Positions 7,876 to 18,284 of a DNA stretch of 36,653 nt are shown here, in pieces; position 1 is the stretch's first letter, and each line of letters opens with the position of its first letter. The stretch covers positions 1 to 36,653 of the forward strand of contig CAAESW010000071.1 of assembly GCA_900758845.1 (NCBI GenBank), written 5' to 3'. The DNA comes from an uncultured Collinsella sp. (lineage in GTDB: Bacteria; Actinomycetota; Coriobacteriia; Coriobacteriales; Coriobacteriaceae). The notes below the pieces were generated by a model. That model made no database searches, was not told the origin of the DNA, and was given only the letters and a program-made list of their open reading frames with translations. Position numbers and translations under genes: made by a program.

Positions 7876-9081
7876 ATGCGCACGATTACCGAGTCCGAGT
7901 CCACCCCCAAGGCCGACGGCTTCTTTATGCCCGCTGAATTCGCCCCGCAGGATCGCGTGTGGATGGGCTGGCCCCACCGCACCGACACTTGGGCCCACGG
8001 CGCCAAGCCGGCTCAGAGGCAGTATGCCGCCATCGCCCGCGCCATTGCCGAATTCACCCCGGTTACCATATGCGCCAACCAGGCCGACTACGCCAACTGC
8101 AAGGCCGCCTTTGAGGAAGACGAGAACGTCACCGTTATCGAGATGACCACCGACGACGCTTGGTTCCGCGACACCGCTGCCACTTTTGTTATCAACGGCA
8201 AGGGCGATAAGCGCGCCAACCACTGGCACTTCAACGCCTACGGCGGCCTCGTTGACGGCCTCTATTTCCCGTGGGACAAGGACGAGCAGATCGCCCTTAA
8301 GATGGCTGAGCTTTCCGGCTGCCGTCGCTATCGTCCCGATGACATGATCCTCGAGGGCGGTTCCATCACCGTCGACGGCGAAGGCACCGTGGTCGTGACC
8401 GACCAGTGCCTGCTTTCCCCGGGCCGCACCTGCTCTGCGGTTCTGGAGGAGGAAGAGGATCCCGAGTCCATCTGGCCCAAGTTCCACAAGAAGTTTGAGC
8501 CCTGGAGCGAGGAACTTCGCGCCTATATGGACGAGCACCTCAAGGATTACCTGGGTGTCGAGAAGGTCATCTGGGTCAAGGAGGGCATCGATCCCGAGGA
8601 GACCAATGGCCACATCGATGATGTCGCTACGTTCATCGCTCCGGGCGTCATGGCCTGCATCTGGACCGACGATCCCGAGTATCCGTTCTACGAGCAATGC
8701 CACGCTGTCTACGAGACCCTCTCCAACGCCGTTGACGCCAAGGGCCGCAAGGTGAAGGTCTACAAGCTCTGCATGCCCGTGAACCCGCTGTTCATGGACC
8801 AGGCTTCCTGCGATACCATCGACGCCGACGAGAACGCCGAGCCGCGCGTCGCCGACGAGCCGCTGATCGCCTCCTACATGAACTACCTGGTCACCAACTA
8901 CGGCGTTATCGTCCCGCAGTACGGCGACGAGAACGACCAGCTTGCCATTGACACGCTCCAGAAGATCTACGACGAGGTCTGGGGCGAGGGCGTCTACAAA
9001 TGCGTCGGCGTTCAGTCCGAGCAGGTCGTCTTCGGTGGCGGAAACATCCACTGCATTACTCAGCAGGAACCCTCGGCGTAA
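7876..9081 (+). CDS. aguA: Agmatine deiminase
   Basis: Converts agmatine to N-carbamoylputrescine and ammonia, the first step of the agmatine-to-putrescine route. It is a cytoplasmic enzyme of the peptidyl-arginine-deiminase-like (guanidino-modifying) superfamily. The 401-residue product has the family motifs: MPAEFAPQDRVWMGWPHR near the N-terminus, DDAWFRDTAATFV, EGGSI, the GHIDD histidine (His246), and the catalytic cysteine in GGGNIHCITQQEP (Cys393). Length matches other AguA proteins of about 365-400 residues. The frame is open further upstream, but ATG 7876 is the start because TTTGGAGGAAAT precedes it and homology begins there. No aguB or putrescine carbamoyltransferase follows in the window, so the next step must be encoded elsewhere. 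The permease upstream is the likely uptake partner. Confidence 0.94.
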   Translation: MRTITESESTPKADGFFMPAEFAPQDRVWMGWPHRTDTWAHGAKPAQRQYAAIARAIAEFTPVTICANQADYANCKAAFEEDENVTVIEMTTDDAWFRDTAATFVINGKGDKRANHWHFNAYGGLVDGLYFPWDKDEQIALKMAELSGCRRYRPDDMILEGGSITVDGEGTVVVTDQCLLSPGRTCSAVLEEEEDPESIWPKFHKKFEPWSEELRAYMDEHLKDYLGVEKVIWVKEGIDPEETNGHIDDVATFIAPGVMACIWTDDPEYPFYEQCHAVYETLSNAVDAKGRKVKVYKLCMPVNPLFMDQASCDTIDADENAEPRVADEPLIASYMNYLVTNYGVIVPQYGDENDQLAIDTLQKIYDEVWGEGVYKCVGVQSEQVVFGGGNIHCITQQEPSA

Positions 9082-9095
9082 CTGTCTGTCTTCCC

Positions 9096-9178
9096 GAGGC
9101 ACGGCGCCTTCCCGTTCATTTTTCGCTTGCGTACCAAAGTACGTGGCGCTCCTCTTTCACGGGAATCTGCCGCACCTC
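9096..9178. repeat. Imperfect hairpin downstream of aguA
   Basis: GAGGCACGGC...TTCCCGT (from 9096) faces ACGGGAA...GCCGCACCTC (to 9178), with a central GCGTACCAAAGTACG. Pairing is interrupted. It may be a degenerate palindromic repeat or a terminator structure for aguA. There is no T-run. Confidence 0.4.
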
Positions 9179-9236
9179 AGAAACCCAGCCGGTCAAGCGG
9201 ACAGGGGCTACCTGATTGCAAGGTGACGTGAAACGA

Positions 9237-9265
9237 AAGGGCGCTGACCTTCTGGTCGCGCCCTT
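9237..9265 (-). terminator. Probable terminator of the DAHP synthase gene
   Basis: AAGGGCGCTGACC (9237-9249) and GGTCGCGCCCTT (9254-9265) form a stem with a TTCT loop and one internal mismatch. Reading on the minus strand the stem is followed by TCGTTT. It lies about 75 bases beyond the aroG-type stop codon. Confidence 0.55.
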
Positions 9266-9313
9266 GAAGTTGAACGTCAGATTGTCCAAATGCGGCCCGC
9301 GCAGCGTCGAGCC

Positions 9314-9341
9314 GTTACGGCGTTTGGTAAAACGCCGTAAC
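9314..9341. repeat. Perfect 12-bp hairpin abutting the DAHP synthase stop codon
   Basis: GTTACGGCGTTT (9314-9325) and AAACGCCGTAAC (9330-9341) are perfectly complementary with a 4-base loop. The structure begins one base after the stop codon of the minus-strand gene. There is no T-run, so it may protect the mRNA 3' end rather than terminate on its own. Confidence 0.6.
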
Positions 9342-10373
9342 CTACACCCGCTCCGCGATCTCGTGGATGAGGTAGTCGGTCTTTTCCCAGCCCAGGCACG
9401 GGTCGGTGATCGATTTACCAAAGACGCCGCCGTCGACCGGCTGGTTGCCGTCCTCCAGGTAAGACTCGATCATAAAGCCCTTGACCAGCTTGGAGATGGA
9501 CTCGTTGCGGCGGCAGCTGTCGAGCACTTCCTTGCAAATGCGATACTGTTCCAGCGGACGCTTACCCGAGTTGTCGTGGTTGCAGTCGATGACCGCCGCC
9601 GGGTTGGCGTAGCCGGCGTGCTCGGTATAGCGCTCGGCCAGGCGCTCGAGGTGCTCGTAGTGATAGTTGGGGTAGGTGCGACCGTCGAGACCGATGTAGC
9701 CACGCATGACGGCGTGCGCGAGCGGGTTGCCGTCACACTCGACCTCCCAGTTGCGGAAGATGAAGCTCTGGTGCGCCTGCGCGGCGTAAATGGAGTTGAG
9801 CATAACGGTGGTAGAGCCGGCAGTGGGATTCTTCATGCCGACGGGTACCGAAATGCCGCTCGACACCAGGCGATGCTCCTGGTTCTCGACCGAGCGCGCA
9901 CCCACGGCAACATAGCTCAGCAGATCAACGAGGTACTGGTAGTTGGACGGATAGAGCATCTCGTCGGCGGTGAAGAAGCCCGTTTCCTCAATAACGCGCA
10001 GGTGCATATGGCGGATGGCCTTGACGCCCTCGAGCAGGTCGTCGGGAGCCTCGGGGTTGGGGTTGTGCAGCAGGCCCTTGTAGCCGGTGCCCTTGGTGCG
10101 CGGCTTGTTGGTGTAGACGCGCGGAATGATGATGAGCTTGTCCTTGACCTCCTCGGCGGTCTTGGCCAGTCGGTTCATGTACTCAAGCACCGAATCTTCG
10201 CGGTCGGCAGAGCACGGGCCGATGATGAGCACCTTGCGTGCGTCCTCGCCGGTAAAGACTTTGGCGACCTCGGCGTCAAATGCCTGCTTTTTGGCGGTAA
10301 GCTCGGCAGAAAGCGGCATTTCCTCGCGGATCTCCATGGGGATCGGCAGCCTGCGTTTGAATTCCATGGCCAT
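9342..10373 (-). CDS. aroG: 3-deoxy-7-phosphoheptulonate (DAHP) synthase, class I
   Basis: Condenses phosphoenolpyruvate with erythrose-4-phosphate, the committed step into the shikimate pathway for aromatic amino acids. The 343-residue protein shows class I (AroF/G/H) features: the cysteine-containing IIGPCSADRED strand (about 50-60), PRTKGTGYKG, GFFTADEML, SVPVGMKNPTAGS, IDCNHDNSGKRP, and the C-terminal FMIESYLEDGNQP and SITDPCLGW. Length matches the E. coli isoenzymes (about 350). GAGGAGG sits 5 bases before the ATG. It is a single-gene unit, convergent with aguA. No peptide leader or T-box is evident in its short 5' region. Which aromatic amino acid inhibits it cannot be judged by eye, so the symbol denotes the family rather than a proven isoenzyme. 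Confidence 0.92.
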   Translation of the reverse strand: MAMEFKRRLPIPMEIREEMPLSAELTAKKQAFDAEVAKVFTGEDARKVLIIGPCSADREDSVLEYMNRLAKTAEEVKDKLIIIPRVYTNKPRTKGTGYKGLLHNPNPEAPDDLLEGVKAIRHMHLRVIEETGFFTADEMLYPSNYQYLVDLLSYVAVGARSVENQEHRLVSSGISVPVGMKNPTAGSTTVMLNSIYAAQAHQSFIFRNWEVECDGNPLAHAVMRGYIGLDGRTYPNYHYEHLERLAERYTEHAGYANPAAVIDCNHDNSGKRPLEQYRICKEVLDSCRRNESISKLVKGFMIESYLEDGNQPVDGGVFGKSITDPCLGWEKTDYLIHEIAERV

Positions 10374-10471
10374 AGGGGCCTCCTCAATCTATAGAAAGAG
10401 CAATAAGCGTATTGTCGAGTGTTCGGCATTATCCGCTGTCGCACGCTAAAGTGCAAGCCCTTGTCACCCCG

Positions 10472-10514
10472 AAACCTACCAAATAGGGACAGGTTTATTT
10501 TGGCAGGTTTTATA
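10472..10514. repeat. REP-like palindrome, copy 2
   Basis: AACCTACCAAATA at the left faces TATTTTGGCAGGTT at the right around GGGACAGGTT. Compared with the copy at 5046-5084 it is reversed, with only a few substitutions. Together the copies define a dispersed intergenic palindrome with the conserved string AATAAACCTGTCCC. Confidence 0.6.
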
Positions 10515-10592
10515 TGGGGGAACGTCGGCGGATACCGGGAGGAAGTGGCGTCGCGCGGGACCCTAAGGCTATTGTCGGTTCCCCAGGAAACA

Positions 10593-10831
10593 CCCCGTGG
10601 GCAAAAAATGCCAAATATGAGTACGGTTGCTATCTTAGTATCATATTGCCTTCGCAAAATAATAGACATAACAGCAGAATATGTTCATTAATACAAACGC
10701 ATATAAGTCCGCTATGGGGCTGTTTGATCAATTTAGGGACGCGTGTAAGCCGTGAAAACGGCATTTGAGGCGGTTTTGGCTGTTACCAAAAAGGTAACAG
10801 TACTCATATTTGCCATTTTTTGCCCACAGGG
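10593..10831. repeat. 239-bp element with 32-bp terminal inverted repeats (MITE-like)
   Basis: The left end (10593-10624) and the reverse complement of the right end (10800-10831) agree at 30 of 32 positions. Each contains GGGCAAAAAATG and AAATATGAGTAC. The interior has no gene but includes two small perfect hairpins: GCCGT/ACGGC (10749-10762) and CTGTTACC-AAAAA-GGTAACAG (10780-10800), the latter directly next to the right end. The interior looks more AT-rich than its surroundings. A non-autonomous mobile element or a fossil is plausible; I see no clear target-site duplication. Confidence 0.6.
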
Positions 10832-10883
10832 CTTCGAAGGGGCTGTCAATCAGGTCCCAGGGGAGGCGGCTCAAGGGCCGTAG

Positions 10884-10920
10884 AACAAAAACGGGGGCGC
10901 AGGTTGTCCTGCGCCCCCGT
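10884..10920 (-). terminator. Rho-independent terminator of the MarR-ABC operon
   Basis: ACGGGGGCGCAGG (10891-10903) pairs perfectly with CCTGCGCCCCCGT (10908-10920). On the minus strand the stem is followed by TTTTTGTT. It lies about 30 bases after the last gene of the operon. Confidence 0.93.
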
Positions 10921-10952
10921 TCTCGGGCGTTATTCGTTCCCTGCGGCAGAAT

Positions 10953-12809
10953 TTACGCCGCCTCGTCGAACTGCGAGTTGTACAGGTCGGCGTAGAAGCC
11001 GCCTTGGGCGAGCAGCTCGTCGTGCGTGCCCTTCTCGACGATGTCACCGTCGCGAATTACCAAGATCACGTCGGCGTTGCGGATCGTGGACAGGCGGTGC
11101 GCGATGACAAAGCTCGTGCGGCCTTGCATTAGCGCATCCATGGCACGCTGAATAAGCTCCTCGGTACGAGTGTCAACGTTGGAGGTCGCCTCGTCCAGAA
11201 TCAGCGCCGGGCGGTCGGCCAAAATGGCACGGGCGATGGTCACGAGCTGGCGCTGACCCTGCGACAGGTTAGTGCCCTCCTCGTTGATCATAAAGTCGTA
11301 GCCGCCGGCGAGCGTATGGATAAAGTGGTCGCAGCGTGCGGCACGTGCAGCGGCTTCGACCTCGGCATCGCTCGCATCGGGGCGTCCGTAACGGATGTTC
11401 TCGCGGATAGTACCGTTAAACAGCCAGGTGTCCTGCAGCACCATGGCAAACTCGTCGCGCAGCGCCGCGCGGTCCCAGTCTCGCACGTCGACACCCTCGA
11501 CGCGCAGCGAACCGCCGTCCACATCGTAGAAGCGCTGCAGCAGCTTGATGAGCGTGGTCTTGCCAGCGCCGGTGGGACCGACGATGGCGATGGTCTGGCC
11601 GGGCTGCGCCTCGCAGCTAAAGTCGTGGATGATGGTCTTGTCGGGCGTGTAGCCAAACTTGACATGGTCAAACTCCACGTGGCCGGGGCGCTTTTCGGGA
11701 ATCTGCGCGTCGGCCTTCTGCTCCTCCTCGGGCGCGGCCAGGAACTCAAACACGCGCTCGGTGGCGGCGGCCATCGACTGCATCGTGTTGCTCACGTTGC
11801 CCAGCTGCTGCACGGGCTGCGTAAAGTTGCGAACGTACTGGATAAAGCTCTGGATGTCGCCGGGCGTGGCGTTGCCGGTCAGCGCGAGCTGCGCGCCCAC
11901 TACGACAACGCCCACGTAACCCATGTTGCCCACCAGGCTCATAAGCGGCATCATCAGGCCCGACAGGAACTGCGAGCGCCAGCCACTAATAAAGAGGCGG
12001 TCGTTTTGACGGTCGAACTCTTCGATCGAGGCCTCGGCGCGGTCGAACACCTGAATGACGTTCTGGCCGGCAAAATCCTCCTCGATAATGCCGTTGACGG
12101 CGCCCAGAACCTGCTGCTGCTCGCGGAAGTACGGCTGCGAGAAGTGAATCATCACCATCAAGATAATCGCGGCGGCCGGCAGCGTGAGCACGGTGACGCC
12201 GGTGAGCGGCAGGCTGATCGAAAGCATCATGACGAGCACGCCGATAATCTGCGTGACGGACGTAATAAGCTGTGTCACGCTCTGGTTGAGCGACTGGCCG
12301 AGCGTATCGACGTCGTTGGTGATGCGGCTGAGCACGTCGCCCTTGCTGTGTCCGTTAAAGTAGCTCATCGGCACGACGGCGATCTTGGCGGCGATCTCCT
12401 TGCGCATGCGGTAGCAGATCTTTTGCGTGACACCGGTCATGAGCCAGCCCTGGATCAGGCTGCAGGCAGAGCTCGCCAGATACAGGCAGAGCAAAAAGCC
12501 GAGCGTCTTGGCGATCCAGTTAAAGTCGACATCGCCGGTGCCGTTGACCTTGGCAACCAGGCCCTCGAACAGTTTGGTGGTGACCTGGCCGAGCACCTTG
12601 GGTCCCACAATATTAAAGATGACCGAGCACACGGCAAAGGCGACGGCGGCAAACACGGCAATCTTGTGCTGGCCGATATAGCCGAGCAGCTGCCTCATGG
12701 TGCCCTTAAAGTCCTTGGCCTTTTCGCCGCGACGCATGCCGCCCATGCGGCCCATGGGACCACGCTGGCGGGTGGGCTTGGGAATCTGAGTCTTGGTCTC
12801 GTCTGCCAT
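10953..12809 (-). CDS. ABC exporter half-transporter, catalytic subunit of a heterodimer
   Basis: A 618-residue fusion of a six-helix type IV (ABC_membrane) domain (about 45-340) with an ATPase (about 375-615). After a basic, Gly/Met-rich N-terminal tail the membrane domain carries MSYFNGHSKGDVLSRITNDVD, a typical intracellular coupling segment. The ATPase has Walker A GPTGAGKTT, signature LSQGQRQL, Walker B ALILDEATSNVD with the catalytic glutamate, and the H-loop IAHRLST, so this site is competent. Its start overlaps the stop of the preceding half-transporter by one base (TAATG), a mark of coupled translation. Together they resemble BmrCD/LmrCD/TM287-288 multidrug or lipid exporters. The substrate is unknown, and control by the MarR protein upstream is likely. 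Confidence 0.92.
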   Translation of the reverse strand: MADETKTQIPKPTRQRGPMGRMGGMRRGEKAKDFKGTMRQLLGYIGQHKIAVFAAVAFAVCSVIFNIVGPKVLGQVTTKLFEGLVAKVNGTGDVDFNWIAKTLGFLLCLYLASSACSLIQGWLMTGVTQKICYRMRKEIAAKIAVVPMSYFNGHSKGDVLSRITNDVDTLGQSLNQSVTQLITSVTQIIGVLVMMLSISLPLTGVTVLTLPAAAIILMVMIHFSQPYFREQQQVLGAVNGIIEEDFAGQNVIQVFDRAEASIEEFDRQNDRLFISGWRSQFLSGLMMPLMSLVGNMGYVGVVVVGAQLALTGNATPGDIQSFIQYVRNFTQPVQQLGNVSNTMQSMAAATERVFEFLAAPEEEQKADAQIPEKRPGHVEFDHVKFGYTPDKTIIHDFSCEAQPGQTIAIVGPTGAGKTTLIKLLQRFYDVDGGSLRVEGVDVRDWDRAALRDEFAMVLQDTWLFNGTIRENIRYGRPDASDAEVEAAARAARCDHFIHTLAGGYDFMINEEGTNLSQGQRQLVTIARAILADRPALILDEATSNVDTRTEELIQRAMDALMQGRTSFVIAHRLSTIRNADVILVIRDGDIVEKGTHDELLAQGGFYADLYNSQFDEAA

Positions 12810-15175
12810 TAGCGCTCGCCTCCTTCCGTGACGGCTGCAATTTCTTCTTGGGTAAGCCCCAACTCCTCGGCGGAAAGCTGCGACTGTGCGATCTCCAGGT
12901 ACGCCGGGCAGCTGCGCAGCAGCTCCTCGTGCGTACCGGTGCCCACCACGTGGCCGTCGTCGAGCACGATGATCTGGTCGGCGTGCATGATGGTCGCGAT
13001 GCGCTGGGCCACGACCACGAGCGCGGCGTCGGTAACGTTTTTGGCAAGCTCTTCGCGCAGGCGAGCGTCGGTCTTGTAGTCGAGGGCGCTAAACGAGTCA
13101 TCGAACACCACGACCTCGGGCTTTTTGGCCAGGGCGCGGGCGATGGCTAGGCGCTGACGCTGACCGCCCGAGACATTGGAGCCGCCCTGGCTGATGGGGG
13201 AGTCATAGCCGCCCTCGCGCTCGGCGATAAAGTCCTCGGCCTGGGCGACGCGTGCCGCCTGGCGCATGTCATCATCGCTCACCATGTTGCCGGCAAACTT
13301 GAGGTTGCTCTCGACAGTGCCCGAGAACAGGCGACCCTGCTGCGGGATGTAGCCAATGCGTCGGCGCAGCTCGGAAAGGGTCATATCGCGCACGTCGATG
13401 CCGTCGAGCGAAATGCTGCCGCCCGTGACGTCGTACAGGCGCGGAATCAACTGCACGAGCGTGGACTTGCCCGAGCCCGTGGAGCCAATGATGCCGAGCA
13501 TCTGACCGGCATGTGTGGTGAAGTTCACGCCGCTGATGACATCGGCGCGGGCGTCGGGATACTGGAAGCTCACGTCGCGGAAGGTGAGCTCACCGCGCGG
13601 CGCGCTGACCGCGGGCAGTTTGGGCGAGACAGGGTCGTTGATGCTGGTGGGGCAAGTGATGACCTCTTCCACGCGCTCGGCTGCGACCTCGGCACGGGGC
13701 AGGATAACCGAAACCATGGTGAGGATCATAAACGCCATGACGATCTGCATGGTGTAGGAGATAAACGCCATCATGTTGCCGACCTGCATCACGCCGTCGG
13801 ACACGCCCTGCGCGCCAAACCAGACAATAAGCACGGTGATGCAGTTCATGACGAGCATCATGAGCGGCATCATAAAGCTCATGGCGCGGTTGGTGTAGAG
13901 CTGCGTGGTCATTAGGTCGAGCGAAGCCTTGTCAAAGCGCTCGAGCTCATGTTCCTCGCGGTTGAACGAGCGGATGGGCATAAGGCCGTCGAGCAGCTCG
14001 CGGGCGGTAAGGTTCACGCGGTCCACAAAGCTCTGCATCTTTTTGAACTTGGGCATGGTGAGGCCCATGAGCACGCCGACAACGGCCGAGACCGCGATGA
14101 TGGCCACGGCGATGGTCCACTCCAGGCCGGTGTGGTTGGCCAGGACACGCATGACAGCGACGATGCCCATGACGGGGGCCATCAGGCACATGCGGATAAA
14201 CAGGGTTGCGGCCATCTGGATCTGCTGAATGTCGTTGGTGCAGCGGGTAATGAGCGAGGCCTGGCTAAACTTGCCCACCTCGGCCGGCGAGAAGTGCATA
14301 ACCTTGTTGAAGGTCTCGTGGCGCAGGTCGCGGGCGATGGAGCAGGCGGTGCGCGAAGCCACGGCACCGGTCAGGATGGTGGCGACGAGCGACACCAGGC
14401 ACAGGCCAAACATCGTGGTCGCCATGCGGCTTAGGTAGGCGTTCTGTACGTCGGCGGGGTCGATGCCCTGTGCTTTGTACTCTTCTTGTACGTAGGTCAC
14501 GGCGCGCTGGGTGACGATGGAGCCCGACATGGAGCCCATTTTGTCCGCCATTTCGTTGGCGCCCTCGACGAGCTTGCTTTGGTCTACCAGACCGCCCTCG
14601 ACACCCAGGCGCAGGCTCTTCATGGTGATCTTGCCGCCGTCGGCATCAATCTGTTTTTGCATGTTTTGCGCCGCCGCGGCCTTCTGCTGCATCTCGGCGA
14701 GCTGCTCGGGCGTCATCGCTGCCATTTGCTCGGGGGTGGGCATGGCCTGGGCAGCGTTGTTGTCTTTCTCGCTGGACGAGCCCATCATGTCGCCCATGGA
14801 GTTGGCGTCAATGCCCTGGTTGAGCGAAAGGACGACAGTTTCGGGCAGGCTCATAATGTCGGCATTCTTGCCTCCATCGGCACGTTCTTCCTCGGTGCCC
14901 TTGTACGTTCGAATGCCGTTTTTGTCTGCCTTGCCAAACGCAGCCTCTACCGTCTTGACGTCTTTGGTGCTCATAAAGAGCTCAAGGTCATCGAGCGATT
15001 CGGCGCGAATGGTGTCGGGCACGGGCGAGGCGATGCCGCCTTGCTGCACGCCCACGTCGACGATGTCGCTCATATAGGTAGGCAGTGCCAGATCGGCGTT
15101 GCAGCTGATTACGATAAGTACGATAGCTGCGAACAGTGCCAGGACATGCTTTTTAAAGAGCTTGAGAATCCTCAC
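12809..15175 (-). CDS. ABC exporter half-transporter with degenerate ATPase site and large extracytoplasmic insert
   Basis: A 788-residue half-transporter, about 200 residues longer than usual. Helix 1 (about 10-26) and helix 2 (about 254-275) are separated by an extra hydrophilic domain (about 45-245) containing a Met/Gln/Ala-rich repeat-like stretch (PTPEQMAAMTPEQLAEMQQK). By topology this lies outside the membrane. The ATPase (about 545-770) has Walker A GSTGSGKST and signature VSGGQRQR, but its Walker B reads VVVFDDSFSALD. The catalytic glutamate is aspartate, and the H-loop histidine is also replaced (VAQRIATI). This is the degenerate-site signature of heterodimeric exporters. The start is GTG, inside GTGA overlapping the MarR stop codon by 4 bases. 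The partner is the next gene. Confidence 0.9.
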   Translation of the reverse strand: MRILKLFKKHVLALFAAIVLIVISCNADLALPTYMSDIVDVGVQQGGIASPVPDTIRAESLDDLELFMSTKDVKTVEAAFGKADKNGIRTYKGTEEERADGGKNADIMSLPETVVLSLNQGIDANSMGDMMGSSSEKDNNAAQAMPTPEQMAAMTPEQLAEMQQKAAAAQNMQKQIDADGGKITMKSLRLGVEGGLVDQSKLVEGANEMADKMGSMSGSIVTQRAVTYVQEEYKAQGIDPADVQNAYLSRMATTMFGLCLVSLVATILTGAVASRTACSIARDLRHETFNKVMHFSPAEVGKFSQASLITRCTNDIQQIQMAATLFIRMCLMAPVMGIVAVMRVLANHTGLEWTIAVAIIAVSAVVGVLMGLTMPKFKKMQSFVDRVNLTARELLDGLMPIRSFNREEHELERFDKASLDLMTTQLYTNRAMSFMMPLMMLVMNCITVLIVWFGAQGVSDGVMQVGNMMAFISYTMQIVMAFMILTMVSVILPRAEVAAERVEEVITCPTSINDPVSPKLPAVSAPRGELTFRDVSFQYPDARADVISGVNFTTHAGQMLGIIGSTGSGKSTLVQLIPRLYDVTGGSISLDGIDVRDMTLSELRRRIGYIPQQGRLFSGTVESNLKFAGNMVSDDDMRQAARVAQAEDFIAEREGGYDSPISQGGSNVSGGQRQRLAIARALAKKPEVVVFDDSFSALDYKTDARLREELAKNVTDAALVVVAQRIATIMHADQIIVLDDGHVVGTGTHEELLRSCPAYLEIAQSQLSAEELGLTQEEIAAVTEGGER

Positions 15176-15621
15176 TCGGCATCTCTCCTTTCTTGATTGC
15201 GGTCGATAATTTCGTTGGCACGTCTTAGAAGGCGCACCATCTCTTGGGTATCTGTTTCGCCGAGCTGCTCGAGGAAAGCCGCAGTGCGGGCCTCGAATTC
15301 CCGACGTTTGATTTCTAGATCCTGGAATCCCTTGTCGGTCACTATGACGTGTACGCGACGACGGTCAGTCTTTGAGTGCTCGCGCTCGACCCAGCCCTTG
15401 GCTTCGAGAGCGCGTAGGATATTGGCGATGCGGGCACTCGAGACCCAGGCGCGATCAGCGAGTTCGCTCGGCGTGAGCGAACCGCCGGCGAGTATGAGGG
15501 CGCGCATGACGGCCATCTCGCCGCCGAGGGCTTTGTCCGCAAAACGCGAAATGCGCTGATGCATGCTGCCGAACTCGGTAAGGAGCTGACGTCCAAGTTC
15601 ACGGAAATCGGTATCTTCCAC
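15172..15621 (-). CDS. MarR-family transcriptional regulator
   Basis: A 149-residue winged-helix protein. The DNA-binding core is LTPSELADRAWVSSARIANILRALEAKGWVERE followed by the wing KTDRRRVHVIVTDKG, both typical of MarR. Dimerisation helices flank it. It is the first gene of a three-gene operon with a heterodimeric exporter, and its stop overlaps the exporter start (GTGA). This arrangement usually means a ligand-relieved repressor controlling its own operon. The start codon is GTG, with TAGGGG upstream. A perfect 9-bp inverted repeat overlaps this start (separate entry) and is the obvious operator candidate. The ligand is unknown. Confidence 0.9.
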   Translation of the reverse strand: MEDTDFRELGRQLLTEFGSMHQRISRFADKALGGEMAVMRALILAGGSLTPSELADRAWVSSARIANILRALEAKGWVEREHSKTDRRRVHVIVTDKGFQDLEIKRREFEARTAAFLEQLGETDTQEMVRLLRRANEIIDRNQERRDAE

Positions 15622-15655
15622 CGAAAACCCCTAACACTAGAAACTATTTTCGGTG
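15619..15655. promoter_or_regulatory. Candidate MarR operator
   Basis: CACCGAAAA (15619-15627) and TTTTCGGTG (15647-15655) are perfect inverted copies with a 19-base spacer. The proximal half overlaps the GTG start codon of the MarR gene. This is a typical position for an autorepressor site, although the spacing is wider than in many MarR operators. Confidence 0.5.
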
Positions 15656-16170
15656 AAAGATGATACCCTTGCACGCGTACCCTATGCGGTAGATTTTGGG
15701 ACATGTCTAGAAAACTACCTTTAGGCGACCTCCGTACACCGTCGGTGCCAGCAAAGTTAGGGGCAGATCGTTAGGCATGCCCTAAAGCCTACTCAGAGGC
15801 ACTTTACCCTGCTAAAGCTGGCATAACAGCTAGAGTGAACGTCGTACAAAGGCAAGCAAAAATACCAAACAAATCGGTGAACGGTAGTTGTTCACGCTCT
15901 CATTTCCTGCGGGTTTGTAAAAAACGCCCTTATGATATAAAAAAAGAAACATATAACAGCCCAGATGGAGAGGGTCGCTATGTTATCCTTCTCAGACGGG
16001 TGAAATCTTGGGTTTTGGGTTGTAGTTCCAAGGTGGACAAACGTTTTTCCTGCACCAGCGTGTGGTGAAGAACGGAAGAAGCCGGTAGTGCAAGCCGAAA
16101 ATTCAAGAATTCAATAAGCAGCGGTGTGAGAGAGCGCCGCATTACACGTAACTAGGAGCGTGGTTACACA
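15656..16170 (+). other. Long 5' region of the pyruvate formate-lyase gene
   Basis: No gene is apparent; a 77-codon frame at 15835-16068 has no domain and no ribosome binding site. The region holds a hairpin (TTAGGGGC...GCCCTAA, about 15757-15785), a promoter-like pair at 15914-15941, and then about 220 bases of predicted untranslated leader. That leader has small stems near the start codon: GTAAC/GTTAC encloses the AGGAG of pfl. I could not identify an FNR-, Rex- or ArcA-type site. Confidence 0.45.
15914..15941 (+). promoter_or_regulatory. Candidate promoter for the split pyruvate formate-lyase genes
   Basis: TTTGTA (15914-15919) and TATAAA (15936-15941) are separated by 16 bases within an AT-rich patch. 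They would give a leader of about 220 bases before the pfl start. No other sigma-70-like pair nearby looked better. Confidence 0.45.
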
Positions 16171-18222
<2,052 letters not shown>

Positions 18223-18223
18223 C

Positions 18224-18248
18224 TATTGTTAGTGCTATACTAACAATA
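18224..18248 (+). promoter_or_regulatory. Perfect palindrome with an embedded extended -10 before the glycyl-radical gene
   Basis: TATTGTTAGT (18224-18233) and ACTAACAATA (18239-18248) are perfect 10-bp inverted repeats around GCTAT. The sequence also reads TGCTATACT, a good extended -10 element (TG-N-TATACT, hexamer 18236-18241). It could thus be an operator sitting on an internal promoter for the small gene, or an intercistronic RNA hairpin. Both readings are inferences. Confidence 0.5.
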
Positions 18249-18264
18249 ACGATTACTGATTAGC

Positions 18265-18284
18265 GCGCCGGTTTCGGCCGGCGC
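18265..18284 (+). promoter_or_regulatory. Intercistronic GC hairpin
   Basis: GCGCCGG (18265-18271) and CCGGCGC (18278-18284) form a stable stem with a 6-base loop, 8 bases before the CGAAGGAG ribosome binding site of the small gene. There is no T-run, so it is more likely an mRNA processing or stability element (fixing the ratio of the two chains) than a terminator. Confidence 0.5.

Larger units (their letters stand above)
10374..10952. other. Repeat-rich intergenic region
   Basis: This 579-base stretch has no credible gene. It holds a REP-like palindrome (10472-10514), a 239-bp element with 32-bp inverted termini (10593-10831) and the terminator of the ABC exporter genes (10884-10920), each listed separately. 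Small frames of 60-90 codons across it follow the repeats and lack domains. Confidence 0.6.

Noticed and set aside
15835..16068. A 77-codon frame upstream of pfl
   Set aside because: It has no domain and no ribosome binding site, and it overlaps the predicted promoter and leader of pfl.
18224..18284. Intrinsic terminator ending the pfl large-chain transcript
   Set aside because: Neither hairpin is followed by a T-run, and the following gene supplies a domain the large chain needs, so co-expression is expected.
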